Origin: Phytohabitans aurantiacus
GTDB lineage: Bacteria > Actinomycetota > Actinomycetes > Mycobacteriales > Micromonosporaceae
Reading direction: 5' to 3'
DNA: 64,000 bases
Assembly (NCBI RefSeq): GCF_027923225.1
Contig: NZ_BSDI01000040.1
Span: forward strand, 82,231 to 146,230
The notes beneath the pieces were generated by a model. That model ran no database searches and was not told where the DNA came from. It saw only the letters and a list, made by a program, of their open reading frames with translations. The translations under genes were made by a program, and so were the position numbers. Shown one piece after another: positions 17,014-25,635 of the stretch. Position 1 is the stretch's first letter. The number at the start of each line of letters is the position of its first letter.

Positions 17014-17532
17014 ATGACCTCGGAGTGGCTACGCATCTCGCACCGCGAACGGCAGGACGCCGTTCGAGCCCTGCGTGACGGGGCGCGAGATGGGCGGCTC
17101 TCCGAGGTCACGTTCGTCACCCGGCTGCGCATGGCCCTCGAAGCGCGGCGACGCAGCGAGTTGAAAGCGGTCGTCGGTGACCTGCCGGCCCGTGGCGTGC
17201 TGGCCCGGGCGCGGATGCTGCTCGACCGGGCCACCCGCTCCCTCTCACGACCGGCCGTCGCGGCGGCGGTGCCCGAGATGCAGCTGCGGTTGCCACCCGC
17301 CCCGGGCAGCTACGTGATCGGCCGCGACAACGCCTGCGACCTGCGGCTGGCCGACGACACCGTGTCGCGCCGGCACGCGGTGCTGACGGGTAACGACGGG
17401 CAGTGGACGCTGTCCGACCTGGGATCCACGAACGGCAGCCGCATCAACGGGTGGAAGCTCCAGGCACCCTCGCCGGTCCGTCCCGGCGACGTCGTCGATC
17501 TGGGCTCCCAACGCCTACGCATAGTTTCGTGA
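17014..17532 (+). CDS. DUF1707 and FHA domain protein
   Basis: This 172-residue protein has an N-terminal DUF1707-like segment (RISHRERQDAVRALRDGARD, about residues 5-55), a short helical linker and a C-terminal forkhead-associated domain (about residues 90-172). The FHA phosphothreonine-binding residues are visible: IGRDNACDLRL, SRRHAVL and GSTNGSRING. It should bind phosphothreonine peptides, probably from a Ser/Thr kinase elsewhere. The stop TGA at 17530-17532 lies within the first bases of a 56-bp palindromic element. Confidence 0.88.
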   Translation: MTSEWLRISHRERQDAVRALRDGARDGRLSEVTFVTRLRMALEARRRSELKAVVGDLPARGVLARARMLLDRATRSLSRPAVAAAVPEMQLRLPPAPGSYVIGRDNACDLRLADDTVSRRHAVLTGNDGQWTLSDLGSTNGSRINGWKLQAPSPVRPGDVVDLGSQRLRIVS

Positions 17533-17583
17533 TCAGGGCGTCCCTCAAGTCGCTCTAACGACTTGAGGGACGCCCTGATCACG
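17528..17583. repeat. 56-bp palindromic element A, copy 1 (perfect arms)
   Basis: Perfect 25-bp arms (17528-17552 and 17559-17583, outer sequence CGTGATCAGGGCGT) enclose the loop CTCTAA. It lies between the convergent FHA and CotH genes and supplies the FHA stop codon. It could also work as a bidirectional terminator, although there is no T-tract. Other copies are at 40071, 41175 and 56978. Confidence 0.95.
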
Positions 17584-17586
17584 GGG

Positions 17587-19542
17587 TTACCTGCAGGTGA
17601 GGGTGGGGACCGCGTTCGTGCCGGTCCAGGAGCCGATGAAGCCGAATGTGGTGCTGGCGCCGGCACCCAGCGCGCCGTTGTACGACACGTTCCGGGCGGT
17701 CACCGCCGTGCCGCTGGTGGTGACCGTCGCGTTCCACGCCTGGCTGAGGCTCTGACCGTTGGCGAACGTCCACGTCACCGTCCAGCCGTTGATCGGCGCG
17801 GAGCCCGCCACGACCCGCACCTCGGCCTGGAAACCGCCCGTCCATTGGCTGGTCACCGAGTAGGTGGCCGTGCACCCGGTAGGCGCGGGGGGAGCGCTTG
17901 TGGGCGGAGGAGTCGTCGGTGGGGGAGTGGTTGGCGGGGGAGTGGTTGGCGGGGGAGTGGTGCCGCCGCCGAAGCCGGCCGCACTGTCCAACCAGGACAC
18001 CCGCTGCGTCAGCCAGGTTCGCATGGCCTGCACCTGGCCCTGCCACGTCGGCGCGGTCGGCGTCTGGAAGAAGCCCACCTGTGGGGAGCTGAGGTTCGGC
18101 CAGCGCTGGAAGTTTCGCTGGGCGGCGTTTGTCAACGGTGCCGCCAGGCTGTCGATGCGCGCGTTGAGGGAGGAGTTGGACAGCACACCTTGCCGGAGCT
18201 CCCGCCAGCGGGTCTTGACGTCCGCGACGAAAGCCGGATCGCGCATCAGGATCTGGAACCAGTCGTTGGCCGTCGGCTGCCGCGTCTGCTGGTACTGCCA
18301 GCCGGCGGTCTGCGTGTTGTTGAAGAACCCGCCGACGCCGAAGCTCAGGTCGTAGTCCCACAGTGGACCGGCGAAAATCTTCGTATCCCGATCCTTGTGG
18401 AAGTACGCGCTGCGCACGTACGCGTCCATCTCCCGGCTCACCTCGTAGATGATGAGCTGGTTGACGAACGAGCGCACGTCGATCCACGCGCGATACCCGG
18501 TTGACGGATCGTTGGCACCGGAAGTGTGCATGAGGTCGTGGAACTGTTGCAGGTGCTGGGTGAGCCACGCGCGCTGCTGGGTGTTGAGCGGTGACGGGTC
18601 CTCGACCTCCAGATAGTTCCAGCAGGTGGCGGCCGGCCCGGTGCACGGCAGGATCGGCTCTTCGGCGGCCATCCACTCGAACTTGAAGATGTACCCGCCC
18701 TGAATCTTGGGCAGCGTGGTGTCTTCCTCTTCGAGCTGCTTGAGGTCGAGCCGGTCCTTGGAGTTCTTGATGGTCTCGACGACCATGTAGACGCCCTGGT
18801 AGTCGCTCGCGGCGAGCGGACTGGCATCGGTGTTGAGATAGAACTCCACGAACGCGAACCGTGGCGCGGGAATGCCCATGTCTCGCCCGAGCCCGTAGAC
18901 GAACGCGTCCCGGATGAGCGACTTGTCGGTGAACGGCCCGCGCAGCACCCAGTCGGAGTCGGCCGGCATGCCGAGCACGGCGTGGTCGGCGTCCTCGTTC
19001 GCGTTGTCCCAGAACTCCAACCGGTACGGCGCCTTCTCGAACGTCGACGACGACTGCCCGCGCAGCCGTACCCCGGCGCGCGTGGCGATGGCCGGCGCCG
19101 AACCGAGCGACGCGGGTGCGTTGAAGACCATCGTGGCCGCGTCGACGTACTCCCGACCCGGCTTGCCCTGGCCGTACGCGTCGACGACGACGAGCGGCAG
19201 GTCGTGGCTGGCGTTGAACGACCGTGCGATGTAGAGAGCCGTGCCGGGCGCACCCGTGGCGGCGCCGTTGACGAACGCCTGGGCACGCAGCTGCGTGGTC
19301 GCCGTTAACCGCAACGGCGCCCCGTACGCCGTCGAACTCGCGGTGGGGAGCTGGCCGTTCGTCGTGTACCGGATCTGGGCGCCGCTGACCGCGGTGCTCA
19401 GGGAAACGTTCACCTCGCCCTGGAAGGTGCCACTGGGTACCGAGAACACGATGTCGCCAGTGAGATCGGCGGCGGCCCGCACGGGCGGGCTCATGACGGT
19501 GACCAGGATCACCGCCAGGGCAGTGGCGGCAGCGCGAAACAC
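17587..19542 (-). CDS. secreted CotH kinase family protein with CBM2
   Basis: This 651-residue exported protein starts with a signal peptide (residues 1-25). A chitobiase-C-terminal-like beta domain follows (about 30-100, including AQIRYTTNGQLPTASS), then a CotH kinase domain (about 115-510, with VRLRGQSSSTFEK and IFAGPLWDYDLSFG). After a TPPPTTPPP linker comes a CBM2 from GCTATYSVTSQW to the end. CotH proteins are atypical kinases first known from spore coats. GTG 19542 follows GGAAGGAG and overlaps the VTC gene by 34 bases; the longer frame upstream is a shadow of that gene. The CBM2 suggests anchoring to cellulose or cell wall. Confidence 0.88.
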   Translation of the reverse strand: MFRAAATALAVILVTVMSPPVRAAADLTGDIVFSVPSGTFQGEVNVSLSTAVSGAQIRYTTNGQLPTASSTAYGAPLRLTATTQLRAQAFVNGAATGAPGTALYIARSFNASHDLPLVVVDAYGQGKPGREYVDAATMVFNAPASLGSAPAIATRAGVRLRGQSSSTFEKAPYRLEFWDNANEDADHAVLGMPADSDWVLRGPFTDKSLIRDAFVYGLGRDMGIPAPRFAFVEFYLNTDASPLAASDYQGVYMVVETIKNSKDRLDLKQLEEEDTTLPKIQGGYIFKFEWMAAEEPILPCTGPAATCWNYLEVEDPSPLNTQQRAWLTQHLQQFHDLMHTSGANDPSTGYRAWIDVRSFVNQLIIYEVSREMDAYVRSAYFHKDRDTKIFAGPLWDYDLSFGVGGFFNNTQTAGWQYQQTRQPTANDWFQILMRDPAFVADVKTRWRELRQGVLSNSSLNARIDSLAAPLTNAAQRNFQRWPNLSSPQVGFFQTPTAPTWQGQVQAMRTWLTQRVSWLDSAAGFGGGTTPPPTTPPPTTPPPTTPPPTSAPPAPTGCTATYSVTSQWTGGFQAEVRVVAGSAPINGWTVTWTFANGQSLSQAWNATVTTSGTAVTARNVSYNGALGAGASTTFGFIGSWTGTNAVPTLTCR

Positions 19543-20324
19543 GGAGCGGACTCCTTCCGTAGCGGAACGGGGGCAGCGGTGAAGTGCTGGCGCAGGACGC
19601 GCCGCCAGGGTGCGTCCGGCAGGTCGGTGCGCAGGGCGGCCAGACCCGTGGCGTACTTGGAGATGCGGGTCGGGCGATGTCCGCGCCGCCACAGTCGACG
19701 GTCGACAGTGGACACAGCTCGGCTCGTCTTGGTCTCGACCACCGCGAGGCCGGGCAGGTGCAGGCGATGGTGCCGGTCGTGCCACGACAGGTCGGTGTCG
19801 ATGGTGACCCGGCTGGCGGTGGCGGGCACGAAGAGCGTGCAGCGGCGGTACCGGGTGACGAGCGTGGGCGCGAAGCTCGCCTGCTGCCCGAACCCGGTGA
19901 GCACGCTGTCGACGAACTCCCGGCCGGGGTCCACTGTGGCGTGGTGCTCGCGGTGGTACGGCGCGCGGTGCTTGACCGTGTCGCCTCGCGAGCCAGCCAC
20001 TTTCACCTCGAGCCAGCACGTCGCCGAGTCCACATAGGTGCGCGTGCGCACCTTGAAACGCCGGCGGCGCCGGTACGCCGTCAGCAGGTAGCTGGTGAGC
20101 TCCGGCGTGTCGAAGTACACCGTCTCGTAGGTGAAGACCCGTGTCCCGTCGATGTCCAGGATCTCGGTGCCCGCTTCCAGGTCGGCGAGCAACGCGTCGA
20201 CCTCGGTCAGCGGCACCAGGTACTTGCGGTCGACGCGGGTCTGCAGCGCGGCCCGCTCCATGAGGTCGTCGAGGCCGATCGGCGCCAGGTCCCAGAGGCG
20301 GGAGGTCGCGACCAGCGCGCTCAC
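19509..20324 (-). CDS. polyphosphate polymerase (VTC) domain protein
   Basis: This 271-residue triphosphate-tunnel-type protein is related to the catalytic domain of yeast Vtc4. Basic and acidic residues of the tunnel are recognisable: TRVDRKYLVP, FKVRTRTY, CWLEVKVAG, TVKHR and VVETKTS. Family members make or bind polyphosphate or other triphosphates. It starts with GTG (GTGA overlap with the upstream DUF4956 gene) and overlaps the CotH gene. DUF4956, VTC and CotH genes commonly co-occur in actinobacteria, and their joint role is not settled. Confidence 0.85.
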   Translation of the reverse strand: MSALVATSRLWDLAPIGLDDLMERAALQTRVDRKYLVPLTEVDALLADLEAGTEILDIDGTRVFTYETVYFDTPELTSYLLTAYRRRRRFKVRTRTYVDSATCWLEVKVAGSRGDTVKHRAPYHREHHATVDPGREFVDSVLTGFGQQASFAPTLVTRYRRCTLFVPATASRVTIDTDLSWHDRHHRLHLPGLAVVETKTSRAVSTVDRRLWRRGHRPTRISKYATGLAALRTDLPDAPWRRVLRQHFTAAPVPLRKESAPCFALPPLPWR

Positions 20325-20911
20325 CGGTGCGCCGCCAGCATGGGACCGACGCCCACCGGCACCGGCGCGATGGCGTACCGCACGTCGACCACCATCGTGT
20401 CGTTGACGAGGTCGACGCGCTGGACCGTCACCGCGTGCACCCGGCCGCCGAGGATCTGTTCGAGGTGGGCGACCAGCGCCACGTGATCGGTGATCGCCGA
20501 GTCCAGTACGACGATCTGGTGGCGGTACCGGCGGAACAGCCGGGCGTGGTCGCCGACGAACATCACGACGACGATGAGTGCCATCAGCGCCACGTTGCGC
20601 CAGAGTGGGTTGGCTTCGAGCGCACCGAGCAGACCGAGCGCCAGCGCCGAGAAGTAGTAGGCGACCTCGTGCTGGTCCAACTCGGTGGAGCGCAGCCGGA
20701 TGATCGACAGTACGCCGAAAAGGGCCATGCCGAGACCGAGGCCGGCGCCGATGGTGCTGACGCTCAGCGCGCTGGCCACGGCAAGGACGCCGACGTTGAC
20801 GCCGAGGTAGGCGACGACCAGGTCACGCCTGCGGTGGCGCGGGAAGTAGAGCCCGAATACCAGGACACCTACCGCGACGACGTCGACCGCGAACAGGGTG
20901 AGCTGCGCCAT
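20321..20911 (-). CDS. DUF4956 membrane protein
   Basis: This 196-residue membrane protein has about four hydrophobic segments in the first 125 residues (LTLFAVDVVAVGVLVFGLYF and following) and a cytoplasmic C-terminal domain (ITDHVALVAHLEQILGG onwards). GLGMALFGVLSIIRLRSTEL is the conserved loop of the DUF4956 family. ATG 20911 is chosen over a longer start with no ribosome site. It leads the three-gene unit with VTC and CotH and may be the membrane platform for polyphosphate handling. Confidence 0.85.
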   Translation of the reverse strand: MAQLTLFAVDVVAVGVLVFGLYFPRHRRRDLVVAYLGVNVGVLAVASALSVSTIGAGLGLGMALFGVLSIIRLRSTELDQHEVAYYFSALALGLLGALEANPLWRNVALMALIVVVMFVGDHARLFRRYRHQIVVLDSAITDHVALVAHLEQILGGRVHAVTVQRVDLVNDTMVVDVRYAIAPVPVGVGPMLAAHR

Positions 20912-21054
20912 GGGCGATGGTCCTCCCCGGAAACGGGTTATGCTTACCGGAACAATTCCGGAAGAATACTTGGTTAAATCAATGTTGGTCAATGGAATGT
21001 GAGTAACGAAGGGCCGGATCGCCAAGATCAGGTTCGCGAGGCAGGATGTACGGC

Positions 21055-22905
21055 ATGGCTGGCCGCATCCGAGACGAGGACATCGCGCTGGTCCGCGAAC
21101 GCACTGCGATCGCCGACGTCATCTCCGAGCACGTCACGCTGAAGTCGGCCGGCGGGGGCAATCTCAAGGGCCTCTGCCCGTTCCACGACGAAAAGACCGC
21201 CTCGTTCACCGTCGCACCCGGCCGAAATGTGTACTTCTGCCACGGCTGCGGCGCCGGTGGCGACGCGATCAAATTCCTGATCGACATCGACCACCTGACG
21301 TTCGTCGAGTCGGTCGAGCGGCTCGCCGCCCGCGCCGGCATCCAGCTCCGGTACATCGAGGCCGGCCCGGCGCCCGTCCGCCAGCAGCAGGGGCAGCGGC
21401 AGCGCCTGGTCGCCGCACACGCCGCCGCCCTGGAGTACTACACGGACATGCTCGGCACCGCGGGGGCGCGGCCGGCCCGCGAGTTCCTCGCCCAGCGCGG
21501 CTTCGACAAGGCGGCCGCCGAGCGGTACAGCTGCGGGTTCGCCCCGGACGCCTGGGACCTGCTCGCCAAGCACCTGCGGCAGAAGGGTTTCACCGCACAG
21601 GAGCTGATCACCGCCGGATTGGCGCGTGAGGCGCGGTCGGGGTCGCTGATCGACCGGTTCCGCCGCCGGCTGCTGTGGCCGATCAAGGACCTGACCGGCG
21701 ACGTCATCGGTTTCGGGGCGCGCAAGCTCTTCGACGACGATGACGGGCCCAAGTACCTCAACACGCCCGAGACGCCGATCTACAAGAAGTCGCACGTGCT
21801 CTACGGCGTCGACCAGGCCAAACGCGAGATCGCCAAGCAGGGGCGCGTGGTCATCGTCGAGGGGTACACGGACGTGATGGCCTGCCACCTGGCCGACGTC
21901 CCGACGGCCGTGGCCACCTGCGGCACCTCTTTCGGCACCGACCACATCGGCGTGCTGCGCCGGCTGCTCATGGACACCGACGGGTTCGCCGGCGAGATCA
22001 TCTTCACCTTCGACGGCGACGCGGCTGGGCAGAAGGCGGCGCTGCGGGCGTTCGAGGAAGACCAGAGGTTCGTCGGCCGCACCTTCATCGCGGTCTCGCC
22101 CGACAACATGGACCCCTGCGACCTGCGCCTCGCCAAGGGCGACATGGCAGTGCGTGACCTGGTCGCGCGCCGCGAGCCGCTCGTCGACTTCGCGCTGCGG
22201 CAGGTGCTGTCACGGCACGACCTCGACACCGTCGAGGGCAGGGTCGACGCGATGCGCCGGGCCGCGCCGCTGGTCGCGAAGATCAAAGACAGGGAAAAGC
22301 GTCCCGAGTACGTCCGGAAGCTCGCCGGCGATCTCGGCATGGAGATCGAGCCGGTACAGCGTGCCGTGGCGGCCGCCCTGGGCCGGGCCGAGCCGCCCGC
22401 GCGCTCGGCGCCACTCCCGGAGTCGGCTGTGGACAGTCCACAAGCGGCGGTCGAGCGCGAGGCGTTGAAGCTGGCCCTCCAGGCGCCGGTGCTCGCTGGC
22501 CCGATGTTCGACGCGCTGGGCCCCGAGGTCTACCGGCACCCGGTGCATGTGGCGATCCGGCAGGCGATCACCGATGCCGGTGGGGCCGCGTCCGCCGTCG
22601 CCGGAGCGGTGTGGATCGAAGGGGTACGCGACGCCAGCCCCGACCTGGCCGCGAAGGCGCTGGTGGGCGAGCTGGCCGTGGAGCCGATGCGGATCGACCG
22701 CGAGCCCGACCCGTACTACGTCTCGGTGACGCTGGCGCGGCTCCAGCTCGCCTCGGTCGATGCCCGCATCCGCGACCTCAAGTCGAGGCTTCAGCGCGTC
22801 AACCCGGTATCCAATGCAGACGATCACCTCCGCCTCTTCGGCGAGCTCGTGCCGCTGGAGCAGCACGCGCGGGCGCTGCGCGAGCAGGCGGTTGGAGGGC
22901 TTTGA
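21055..22905 (+). CDS. dnaG: DNA primase
   Basis: This 616-residue primase makes RNA primers at the replication fork. The CHC2 zinc finger has C41, H44, C62 and C65 (CPFHDEK ... YFCHGCG). The TOPRIM core contains VVIVEGYTDVMA and IFTFDGDAAGQ, and a helicase-binding C-terminal region follows. I prefer ATG 21055 (MAGRIRDED matches the family's usual start) over ATG 21046. Divergent DUF4956 lies upstream, so both promoters fall within about 140 bp. In actinobacteria dnaG is normally single-copy and essential, so this region is core genome. Confidence 0.97.
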   Translation: MAGRIRDEDIALVRERTAIADVISEHVTLKSAGGGNLKGLCPFHDEKTASFTVAPGRNVYFCHGCGAGGDAIKFLIDIDHLTFVESVERLAARAGIQLRYIEAGPAPVRQQQGQRQRLVAAHAAALEYYTDMLGTAGARPAREFLAQRGFDKAAAERYSCGFAPDAWDLLAKHLRQKGFTAQELITAGLAREARSGSLIDRFRRRLLWPIKDLTGDVIGFGARKLFDDDDGPKYLNTPETPIYKKSHVLYGVDQAKREIAKQGRVVIVEGYTDVMACHLADVPTAVATCGTSFGTDHIGVLRRLLMDTDGFAGEIIFTFDGDAAGQKAALRAFEEDQRFVGRTFIAVSPDNMDPCDLRLAKGDMAVRDLVARREPLVDFALRQVLSRHDLDTVEGRVDAMRRAAPLVAKIKDREKRPEYVRKLAGDLGMEIEPVQRAVAAALGRAEPPARSAPLPESAVDSPQAAVEREALKLALQAPVLAGPMFDALGPEVYRHPVHVAIRQAITDAGGAASAVAGAVWIEGVRDASPDLAAKALVGELAVEPMRIDREPDPYYVSVTLARLQLASVDARIRDLKSRLQRVNPVSNADDHLRLFGELVPLEQHARALREQAVGGL

Positions 22906-23411
22906 TGGGACTGTTCCGGCGCAAGCCCAAGTTGCCAGCCGACCGGCGGCCGGCGCTCGACCGCGACGAGCGGGTATTGGCGTGGGCCGAGTCGGGCGGC
23001 GGTGTCGTGGTCGCGACCAACCGCGGGCTGTGGCTGCCGGAGCACGACCGCCTCGGCTGGCACGAGATCCACAAAGCGGCGTGGTCGGGGCGCGAGCTCG
23101 CGGTCACGGCGGCCACCGTCGTCGAGGAGCAGGAGGGGTACACGGTGGTGGCCGACCGGCTACCGCTCTCGTACCTGCTGCTCGACCCGGGCGAGCTGCC
23201 GCACCAGGTGCGCGCCCGGGTGACCAAGTCGGTGGCGTACACGGAACACCACGCGCTGCCCGACGGTGGCGGCGTGCGGGTGGTGGCGCGGCGGGTGAGC
23301 GGCGTGGATGGCCTGACCTGGACGGCCCGCTACGACCCCGACACCCCACCCGCCCCAGAGGCGGTGGCCGACCTGGTAACCGCGGCCCGCGCCGCCACCA
23401 CCTTCTCGTGA
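22905..23411 (+). CDS. conserved hypothetical protein following dnaG
   Basis: This 168-residue soluble protein has no signal or membrane segment. The N-terminus is basic (MGLFRRKPKLPADRRP), followed by a beta-rich pattern (DERVLAWAESGGGVVVATNRGLWLP) suggesting a small PH-like or beta-barrel fold. The start overlaps the dnaG stop by one base, so it is probably co-transcribed with dnaG. I do not know its function. Its TGA stop lies in CGTGATCAGGGCGT, the outer sequence of palindromic element A. Confidence 0.8.
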   Translation: MGLFRRKPKLPADRRPALDRDERVLAWAESGGGVVVATNRGLWLPEHDRLGWHEIHKAAWSGRELAVTAATVVEEQEGYTVVADRLPLSYLLLDPGELPHQVRARVTKSVAYTEHHALPDGGGVRVVARRVSGVDGLTWTARYDPDTPPAPEAVADLVTAARAATTFS

Positions 23412-23420
23412 TCAGGGCGT
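23407..23420. repeat. half-site of palindromic element A
   Basis: CGTGATCAGGGCGT here is identical to the outer 14 bases of element A. The central TGATCA supplies stop codons to both convergent genes (TGA at 23409-23411 plus, 23414-23412 minus). No second arm follows. Confidence 0.6.
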
Positions 23421-24593
23421 GAGGATGTGGTCGCTGATCAGGCGGGCGGCGCCTACCAGGCCGGCCTCGTCGCCCATCTCGGACAGGGCGATCGGCATGT
23501 CGCCTGTCGCCAGCGGTGGCGAGGAGCGGTAGACGACGCCGCGGATCTCGGCGAGCAGCGCGTGGCCGATGCCCGCGACGCCGCCGCCGACCACGACCAG
23601 GCCGGGGTTGAAGAAGCTGACCAGGCCGGCGAGGACCTGACCGACCCGTCGCGCGCCGTCGCGCACCATGCCGATCGAGTACGGGTCACCCTCGGCGGCC
23701 GCCCGCGCGACGTCGACCGAGGTGACCGTGCCGACCTCGGCCAGCCTCTCGGCGAGCTGCGGCGACCTGCCCGACTGGGCGGCGGCGAGGGCGTCCCGGC
23801 TGAGGGCCGCTCCACCGAAGAACGCCTCCAGGCAGCCGGTGTTGCCGCACACGCACACCGGCCCGTGCGGGTCGACCGAGGTGTGCCCGATGTCGCCGGC
23901 GCTGCCGGTCGCGCCCCGGTACACCTGGCCACCGACCACGATCCCGCAGCCGATACCGGCGCCGATCTTGACGAACAGAAAGTCGTCGAACGAACGGGCG
24001 ATGCCGGCGTGCATCTCGCCGAGCGCCATGATGTTGACGTCGTTGTCGACCAGTACCGGGCAGGCCAGCTCGGTGGCGATGGTCTCGCGTACCGGAAACC
24101 GATGCCAGCCCGGCATGAACGGCGGCGACACCGGCACACCCTCGCGAAAGCTGACCGGGCCGGGCACGCCGACACCCGCTCCGGCGAACCGCGTGGTGCC
24201 CGTGTCGGCGCGCAGCTTGTTGACGAGTTCCAAAGCCTGGGCGAGTACCTTCGCCGGCCCGCGCCGCAGGTCTGTCTGCTCGGTGAGCCGTGAGATCATC
24301 CGCATCTCGCCGTCGACCACGGCCAGGTCGAGCGTGCTGGCGCCGATGTCGATGCCCAGAAAGCGCGTGGTGGTGGCGATGCGTACCACCGACGAGCGGC
24401 GCCCGCCACGGCTGGCCGCCGGGCCGACCGCCTCGACGAGCCCGCGCTCGACGAGGCGGTCGATCTCCAGCCCCAGCTTGGATCGGGAGAGTCCCACCGC
24501 CTCGACCAGCTCGGCGCGCGAGGACGGCCCGCCGTCGCGCAGGAGGCGGAGCACTGCCGCCTGGTGCCGATTGTCGGGCCACACGCCAACCAT
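23412..24593 (-). CDS. ROK family transcriptional regulator
   Basis: This 393-residue protein has an N-terminal winged helix (residues about 10-70, SSRAELVEAVGLSRSKLGLEIDRLVERGLV) and a C-terminal ROK domain. The ROK domain shows the phosphate-binding motif FLGIDIGASTLDLAVV, VDNDVN, and the zinc motif CVCGNTGCLE. Such proteins regulate sugar genes in response to sugars or sugar phosphates. ATG 24593 lies opposite the ABC exporter gene, so it probably controls that and itself. A close paralogue lies at 28571-29749. Confidence 0.9.
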   Translation of the reverse strand: MVGVWPDNRHQAAVLRLLRDGGPSSRAELVEAVGLSRSKLGLEIDRLVERGLVEAVGPAASRGGRRSSVVRIATTTRFLGIDIGASTLDLAVVDGEMRMISRLTEQTDLRRGPAKVLAQALELVNKLRADTGTTRFAGAGVGVPGPVSFREGVPVSPPFMPGWHRFPVRETIATELACPVLVDNDVNIMALGEMHAGIARSFDDFLFVKIGAGIGCGIVVGGQVYRGATGSAGDIGHTSVDPHGPVCVCGNTGCLEAFFGGAALSRDALAAAQSGRSPQLAERLAEVGTVTSVDVARAAAEGDPYSIGMVRDGARRVGQVLAGLVSFFNPGLVVVGGGVAGIGHALLAEIRGVVYRSSPPLATGDMPIALSEMGDEAGLVGAARLISDHILTP

Positions 24594-24608
24594 TCGTCCA
24601 AGATATCC

Positions 24609-24660
24609 TAAAGTTCGGCTCGACAGCGATGAACTTTGTTCTATCTCTTCAAAAGTCCGA
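24609..24660. promoter_or_regulatory. candidate ROK operator: AAAGTYYG half-sites
   Basis: TAAAGTTCGG (24609), GAACTTTG (24631) and CAAAAGTCCGA (24650) lie in the divergent spacer of the first ROK gene and the exporter. Related inverted half-sites occur at 27189 and 28463. Binding by a ROK protein is inferred. Confidence 0.45.
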
Positions 24661-24704
24661 AAGTCGGTGGGTTCGTGTCGGACCCCGGGGCTAGGGTGCG
24701 TGGC

Positions 24705-25634
24705 GTGGCAACTGAACCACTTATCCATGCTCGGGGGCTGGTCAAACGGTTCGGCTCCTTCACCGCGGTCGACGGCATCGACGTCGACGTCCAGCCGGGA
24801 GAGGCCTTCGGCTTCCTCGGTCCAAACGGTGCCGGCAAGAGCTCGACCATGCGCATGGTGGGCTGCGTCTCGCCGCCGACCGGCGGCACGCTGCGCATCC
24901 TCGGCATGGATCCGCGCCGCGACGGCCCGGCGATCCGTGGCCGCCTGGGCGTGTGCCCGCAGCTCGACAACCTCGACCCCGAGCTGACCGTCCGGGAAAA
25001 CCTCACGACCTACGCGCGATATTTCGGCATCCCGCGCAAGGTGGCTCGGCAGCGCGCCGACGAGCTGCTCGACTTCGTGCAGCTCACCGAGCGGGCGGGC
25101 AGCAAGGTCGAGCCACTGTCCGGCGGCATGAAGCGCCGGCTGACGATCGCCCGTGCGCTGGTCAACGAGCCCGAGATCGTGCTGCTCGACGAGCCGACCA
25201 CCGGGCTCGACCCGCAGGCCCGGCACCTGGTGTGGGAGCGGCTCTTCCGGCTCAAGCAGCAGGGCGTGACGCTCGTGCTGACCACGCACTACATGGACGA
25301 GGCCGAGCAGCTCTGCGACCGGCTCGTGGTGATGGACGCCGGCAAGATCGTCGCCGAGGGCTCACCGCGCGAGCTCATCGAGCGGTATTCGACGCGTGAG
25401 GTGGTCGAGCTGCGCTTCACCGCCGAGTCGCAGGAGGGCTTCGCCGACAAGCTGGCCGGCATCGGGGAGCGGGTCGAGGTGCTGCCCGACCGCATCTTGC
25501 TGTATGTCGAGGATGGCGACGCGGCCCTCGCGGCGGTGCACGAGCGGGCGCTGACCCCAGCGAGCGTGCTGGAGCGGCGCAGCTCGCTCGAAGACGTGTT
25601 CCTGCACCTCACCGGCCGGACCCTGGTCGACTGA
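24705..25634 (+). CDS. ABC exporter ATP-binding protein (NodI/DrrA-type)
   Basis: This 309-residue ATPase has Walker A GPNGAGKSS, signature LSGGMKRRLTIARAL, Walker B IVLLDEPTTGLDP and switch histidine LTTHYMDEAEQL, in the order and spacing of NodI/DrrA-like ABC-2 exporters. A C-terminal extension of about 80 residues follows. GTG 24705 is chosen, with TAGGG upstream; GTG 24696 or 24675 are possible. It is followed directly by two ABC-2 permeases. The exported substrate is unknown; drug, polysaccharide and lipid-linked cargo are all possible. Confidence 0.9.
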   Translation: MATEPLIHARGLVKRFGSFTAVDGIDVDVQPGEAFGFLGPNGAGKSSTMRMVGCVSPPTGGTLRILGMDPRRDGPAIRGRLGVCPQLDNLDPELTVRENLTTYARYFGIPRKVARQRADELLDFVQLTERAGSKVEPLSGGMKRRLTIARALVNEPEIVLLDEPTTGLDPQARHLVWERLFRLKQQGVTLVLTTHYMDEAEQLCDRLVVMDAGKIVAEGSPRELIERYSTREVVELRFTAESQEGFADKLAGIGERVEVLPDRILLYVEDGDAALAAVHERALTPASVLERRSSLEDVFLHLTGRTLVD

Positions 25635-25635
25635 C

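Noticed and set aside
17587..20019. Extended 810-residue version of the CotH protein
   Set aside because: The first ~160 residues are an out-of-frame reading of the VTC gene; the signal peptide and ribosome site begin at 19542.
23412..25289. Extended ROK frame reaching into the exporter gene
   Set aside because: The extra N-terminus is antisense to the ABC ATPase; the winged helix starts at 24593.
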